DNA of 44,509 nucleotides from Rickettsia sp. (GTDB lineage Bacteria > Pseudomonadota > Alphaproteobacteria > Rickettsiales > Rickettsiaceae). Where the stretch lies: contig JAHFPS010000002.1 of the NCBI GenBank assembly GCA_023269695.1, forward strand, positions 1 through 44,509. The letters are read 5' to 3'. The notes under the pieces were generated by a model, which was not told the DNA's origin, made no database searches, and saw nothing but the letters and a program-made list of their open reading frames with translations. Shown here one piece after another: positions 42,201-44,509 of this stretch. Made by a program: the position numbers and the translations under genes. Position 1 is the first letter of the stretch. Each line of letters begins with the position of its first letter.

Positions 42201-44509
42201 AAAGATGAAGCTCATGTGAAGTTGCAAGAGTCAGAAAATAAGATAACAGAGTTGACTCGACAAAAAGATGAAGCAGAGCAAGCTGTACAACAACAGAGAG
42301 TAGATTTGGCTGCAAGAAATGCAGAGTTACAGACGGCTACTGCAAACATAGCAGATTTGACTAACAAACAAACTGAAGATCAGGCTAAGTTGGTTGCAGC
42401 GGATCAAGCTAAGGAGCAGTTGGAGAAGAAATTAACAGATGCTAATAATGCTAATGAGGACTCAAAAGTGCAGATAGCAGCTTTGACTAACAAACAAACT
42501 GAAACTCAGGATAAGTTGAATGAAATGGTTAGAACTCACGAAAGTGCAATAGCAGAGAAGCAACAGGAAGTAGCAGATGCTAAAGCAGCCTTGATTCAGC
42601 AAGAAAAGACTGCACATGATAAGTTGGCTGAAATGGTTAGAACTCACGAAGGTGCAATAGCAGAGAAGCAACAGGAAGTAGCAGATGCTAAAGCAGCTTT
42701 GATTCAGCAAGAAAAGGTTGCACAGGATAAGTTGGCTGCAGTGGCTAAAGAAAAGGATGAATTGGCTAAGGCATACGAAGATGCGATAGTAGAGAAGGAG
42801 AAGGCATTAGCAGAAGCTAAAAAAGACTCAGAAGATAAGATAAAAACTTTAACTGAAGAACAAAAGGATATGCAGGGTAAGTTAGAAGTTGCACAAACTG
42901 AGCAGGATAAGTTGGCTGCAGAGCTTAAAGCTCACGAAACTGCGATGGCAAAGTTAGAGCAAGAGCGGGTGCAATTGGCGGATGCATTAGCAGATGCTAA
43001 TAAGGTTAATGAGGATGCAAAAGTACAGATAGAAACTTTGACTGAAGGACAAAAGGATATACAGGATAAGTTAGATGGTACACAGGTTGAGATAGCAAAG
43101 AATCAACAGGTATTAGAGTCAGTTCAGAAAGACTTGGAACTAGCGAAGAATAAATTTGAGGAAGAAAGAGAGAAATTAGTTCAAGATAAGGATCAGTTGG
43201 CGAAGAACTTAGAAGATGCTAATAAAAACCTACAACAACAGATAGTAGCTTTTACTGAAAAAGAAACAGAGTTAAAGACGATACAAGATAAGTTAGAAAC
43301 TGCACAAGTAGAGATTACAAATAATAAACAAGCATTGGCAGATTTAACTAAACAACAAGATAATACTCTTAAAGCCCACAAAGATGCGATGGTAGAGAAG
43401 GACAAGGAATTAGCAGATGCTAAAAAAGAATTAGATGAGAAGGGTAAAGAATTAGCAAATAAGATAAAAGCTTTGAATGACAAACAAAATGAAGATCAGG
43501 CTACGATAGCAGATTTGACTAAACAAAAAGAGGTAGCGATTCGCGAGAAGGATGCAGCGGAGCAAGGAAAAGAAGAGTTGGAAGAGAAGTTAGCGACGGC
43601 TACTGCAAAAGAGGTAGAGTTGACTCAACAAAAAGATGAAGCTCATGTGAAGTTGCAAGAGTCAGAAAATAAGATAACAGAGTTGACTCAACAACAAGCT
43701 GTAGCGGAGCAAGCTACACAACAACAGAAAGCAGATTTGGCTGCAAGAGATGCAGAGTTACAGGCGGCTATTGCAAAAGAGGTAGAGTTGACTCGACAAA
43801 AAGATGAAGCGATTCTTGAGAAGGCTGCAGCGGAGCAAGATGCACAACAACAAGAAATAGCTTTGACTCGACAAGCAGCAGATTTGGCTGCGGCGAATCA
43901 AGAGAAGGGTCAGTTGGAAGAGAAGTTAGCGACGGCTAATGGAAACATAACAGATTTGAGTGAAAAAGCAGCAAAGTTAGAAAAGGTACAGGCTAATTTG
44001 GTTGCAGCGAATCAAGCTCACGAAGCTGCTGCACTAGCAAAACAAGAAGATGATGCACAGAATAAGTTACAGGGAGCTAATACAAACGATCAAACTGACC
44101 TTGCCAAGCAACGCGATCAATTAGCAGAAGAGTTAAAGAAGGCACAGAATAGCTTAAAAGATGTACGAGCTAATATAGCAAAAAATCAACTAAAATCAAA
44201 CCCGGTAGAGAAGAAAAGAATTAACGGTTCACTTCCGACTAATAGAGCAATTAATAAAGCAAGTGATTTAGAAAGTCGAAAGCAAGAGATTGAAACTAAA
44301 CTTGCTGAGCTTAGGAGAAGAGAAAAGATATTAGAGGAAGAAAAGCCAAAGGTTGATGAGGCAATGAGATTGCTTAATGCTAAAAAGACCAAGATAGCAG
44401 AAGAAAAACCAAAAGTTGATGAGGAAAGGAGAGCTCTTAATTTTAAGAAGACCAAGATAGCAGAAGAAAAACCAAAAGTTGATGAGGAAAGGAGAGCTCT
44501 TAATTTTAA
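39249..44509 (+). CDS. giant exported coiled-coil protein with internal repeats (3' end outside window)
   Basis: An uninterrupted frame of 1753 codons runs from ATG 39249 to the right edge; the TAA at 44507-44509 is out of frame. A signal peptide (TLYFLMILLFFSSVHA/KE, cut near residue 19) is followed by a Ser/Asn/Gln-rich disordered segment (about 50-180). From about 255 to 1645 the sequence is almost pure alpha-helical coiled coil. It is rich in Ala, Glu, Lys, Gln, Leu and Asp; in my reading it has no Cys or Pro and a single Trp. Short phrases recur (LADANKA, LTRQKDEA, AELQTA, MAKLEQE). After 1650 comes a new segment (NPVEKKRINGS) and a 21-residue repeat (EEKPKVDEERRALNF core) still running at the edge. 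I recognise no family; a surface filament, scaffold or secreted effector is inference. It follows the adaptor gene. The minus-strand ORFs opposite it are shadows. Confidence 0.85.
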   Translation, partial: MKTLYFLMILLFFSSVHAKEINPAELQKINVMQAGEIQDLSKKKRALEKKVKEQAAKLEDSPNSNGSDNNSSSNLNSSSNTGQGATPSSNPTPERYIDTNNRNTQGNTNSKKYVNDGENLDTTTKDQNITDSVQKTNQSPSEARNSSQQVIISDDNKQSDSQIGQKEELKLDSGLQVRSKNTVHDNVEAAKAELLELQSSIDDLNNEKKLAFEELKQLKSQLPKQPEIEANSFSQQAQQSGAGLQDDSKVQKELPANSQQQMADLVQKEAELKDAQAKVKAHEATIVEKDKLLAEIKRGSKNEIVATQQETKAQDKLAAVVQEKLQLEEKLAAATANIAELTTKATDLDARETNLAEKNAELQTANDTLQQQTAALTNKQNEADTNLAGLVEVAKAREAEITEKQQALADLAKEKEEALKANETTMAKLEQDNKLLEKNLVDVNNEKDAAQAKLDAEVKEKLQLVKSLEDANKAKKESEEKIADLDKKNAELNQQKAAAERAAQTEMAELTRQKDTAEQAAQQQETALAARNAELQTANESLQQQTAALAEKETALQVVQDNLAAAVKDKEQLANANKESQQQTAALTQQQTDAQAKFDEELKTHEATMAKLEQEQVQLVEKLADANKANEDSKVQIGALTKERDALDGLTKTHTTAIAENQQILESVKNALAAEKAKYEEASKKLAQEKVQWEKNLATATENIEAVTQQKNEARAEIVETQKELELAKSKLKGERENYVSLEKDKQQVEKNLADANKNLQQQIATLTEGQKDTQDKLDNAQTEQDRLTADLKTHEAAMAKLEQERVQLVEKLADANKAKEDSKVRIADLTEGQKDIQDKLDGTQVEIAKNQQVLESVQKELELAQNKSKEENEQLAKNLEDANKAKKESDEKIADLTRQETEAQDKLAAVVQEKLQLEKSLAAATVNIAALTQQQTEAQAAITANQQVITELNQQKEVAVLGKEELAEKLVAATAKEAELTRQKDEAHVKLQESENKITELTRQKDEAEQAVQQQRVDLAARNAELQTATANIADLTNKQTEDQAKLVAADQAKEQLEKKLTDANNANEDSKVQIAALTNKQTETQDKLNEMVRTHESAIAEKQQEVADAKAALIQQEKTAHDKLAEMVRTHEGAIAEKQQEVADAKAALIQQEKVAQDKLAAVAKEKDELAKAYEDAIVEKEKALAEAKKDSEDKIKTLTEEQKDMQGKLEVAQTEQDKLAAELKAHETAMAKLEQERVQLADALADANKVNEDAKVQIETLTEGQKDIQDKLDGTQVEIAKNQQVLESVQKDLELAKNKFEEEREKLVQDKDQLAKNLEDANKNLQQQIVAFTEKETELKTIQDKLETAQVEITNNKQALADLTKQQDNTLKAHKDAMVEKDKELADAKKELDEKGKELANKIKALNDKQNEDQATIADLTKQKEVAIREKDAAEQGKEELEEKLATATAKEVELTQQKDEAHVKLQESENKITELTQQQAVAEQATQQQKADLAARDAELQAAIAKEVELTRQKDEAILEKAAAEQDAQQQEIALTRQAADLAAANQEKGQLEEKLATANGNITDLSEKAAKLEKVQANLVAANQAHEAAALAKQEDDAQNKLQGANTNDQTDLAKQRDQLAEELKKAQNSLKDVRANIAKNQLKSNPVEKKRINGSLPTNRAINKASDLESRKQEIETKLAELRRREKILEEEKPKVDEAMRLLNAKKTKIAEEKPKVDEERRALNFKKTKIAEEKPKVDEERRALNF
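42510..42725 (+). repeat. tandem 108-bp duplication inside the coiled-coil gene
   Basis: Unit 1 (42510-42617) and unit 2 (42618-42725) are nearly identical, both starting GATAAGTTG and both encoding MVRTHE, then AIAEKQQEVADAKAALIQQE. The period of 36 residues is not a multiple of seven, so the heptad phase shifts by one residue per unit. Confidence 0.9.
44322..44509 (+). repeat. 63-bp tandem repeat (21 residues) at the window's right edge
   Basis: Three units end the visible frame. The last two are almost identical (core EEKPKVDEERRALNF) and the first is diverged (EEEKPKVDEAMRLLN). The unit of 21 residues equals exactly three heptads. The array continues beyond the window. Confidence 0.85.

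Noticed and set aside
40223-44455. Series of minus-strand ORFs rich in Ser, Ala, Cys and Leu (40223-40549, 40757-40981, 42462-42710, 43193-43483, 44186-44455)
   Set aside because: They are antisense shadows of the coiled-coil gene. Their Leu/Ser/Cys-rich composition is what the reverse complement of Glu/Lys/Gln/Ala codons gives, and the plus-strand frame is unbroken across all of them.
44507-44509. TAA at the very end of the window as a stop codon of the coiled-coil gene
   Set aside because: Counting from ATG 39249 the frame reads AAT TTT AA-, so the TAA is out of frame. The same sequence one unit earlier continues AAT TTT AAG.

Overview
This is an AT-rich stretch of a Rickettsiales chromosome, most likely a Rickettsia or a very close relative. 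The main evidence is a recognisable rickA gene (actin-polymerisation factor, about 10.3-12.8 kb), the rickettsial form of isocitrate dehydrogenase (C-terminus AGYSLAQGE), ProP-type transporters and Mrp-type antiporter pieces. About twenty dispersed palindromic elements built from CATTGCGAGGAG / GCAATCCA modules fill the gaps. There is no transposase, phage gene or CRISPR array.

Layout. 0-7 kb: the end of an unknown gene, a probable outer-membrane protein with a small overlapping ORF, an alpha/beta hydrolase, xthA, an unusual solute-binding protein joined to a TRIC-like membrane domain, xseA, and a 56-residue secreted peptide with its own promoter and terminator. 7-13 kb: an ABC exporter, tRNA-Thr(TGT), the rpmG-rpsP pair, and rickA, which is divergent from rplY. 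13-23 kb (all plus strand): rplY, pth, a GNAT acetyltransferase, ychF, a GST-like protein, an unknown acidic protein, a nitroreductase, a family-25 glycosyltransferase, an AEC permease and maeB. 23-31 kb: typA convergent with rimM, a ProP-like MFS carrier, dacF and an AsmA-family protein. 31-36 kb (minus strand): three Mrp/Mnh antiporter subunits, icd, an OmpH/Skp-like chaperone and rpiB. 36-44.5 kb (plus strand): an NlpD-like lipoprotein, a long promoter/leader region, an RND/HlyD-type adaptor, and a very large exported coiled-coil protein still open at the right edge (at least 1753 residues).

Most genes are rickettsial housekeeping: translation (rpmG, rpsP, rplY, pth, ychF, typA, rimM), DNA repair (xthA, xseA), envelope (dacF, AsmA, Skp-like, NlpD-like, ABC exporter) and malate/isocitrate metabolism (maeB, icd). 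The accessory or host-facing part is rickA (unusually long), the family-25 glycosyltransferase, the small secreted peptide, the unknown protein at 16.6 kb, and the adaptor plus giant coiled-coil pair at 38-44.5 kb. That pair is my main candidate for an undescribed system.

The intergenic palindromes are modular and nested inside one another, up to four layers deep. One of them supplies the last ~30 codons of mnhG. All functional calls come from reading the sequence and from family knowledge; no database search was run.
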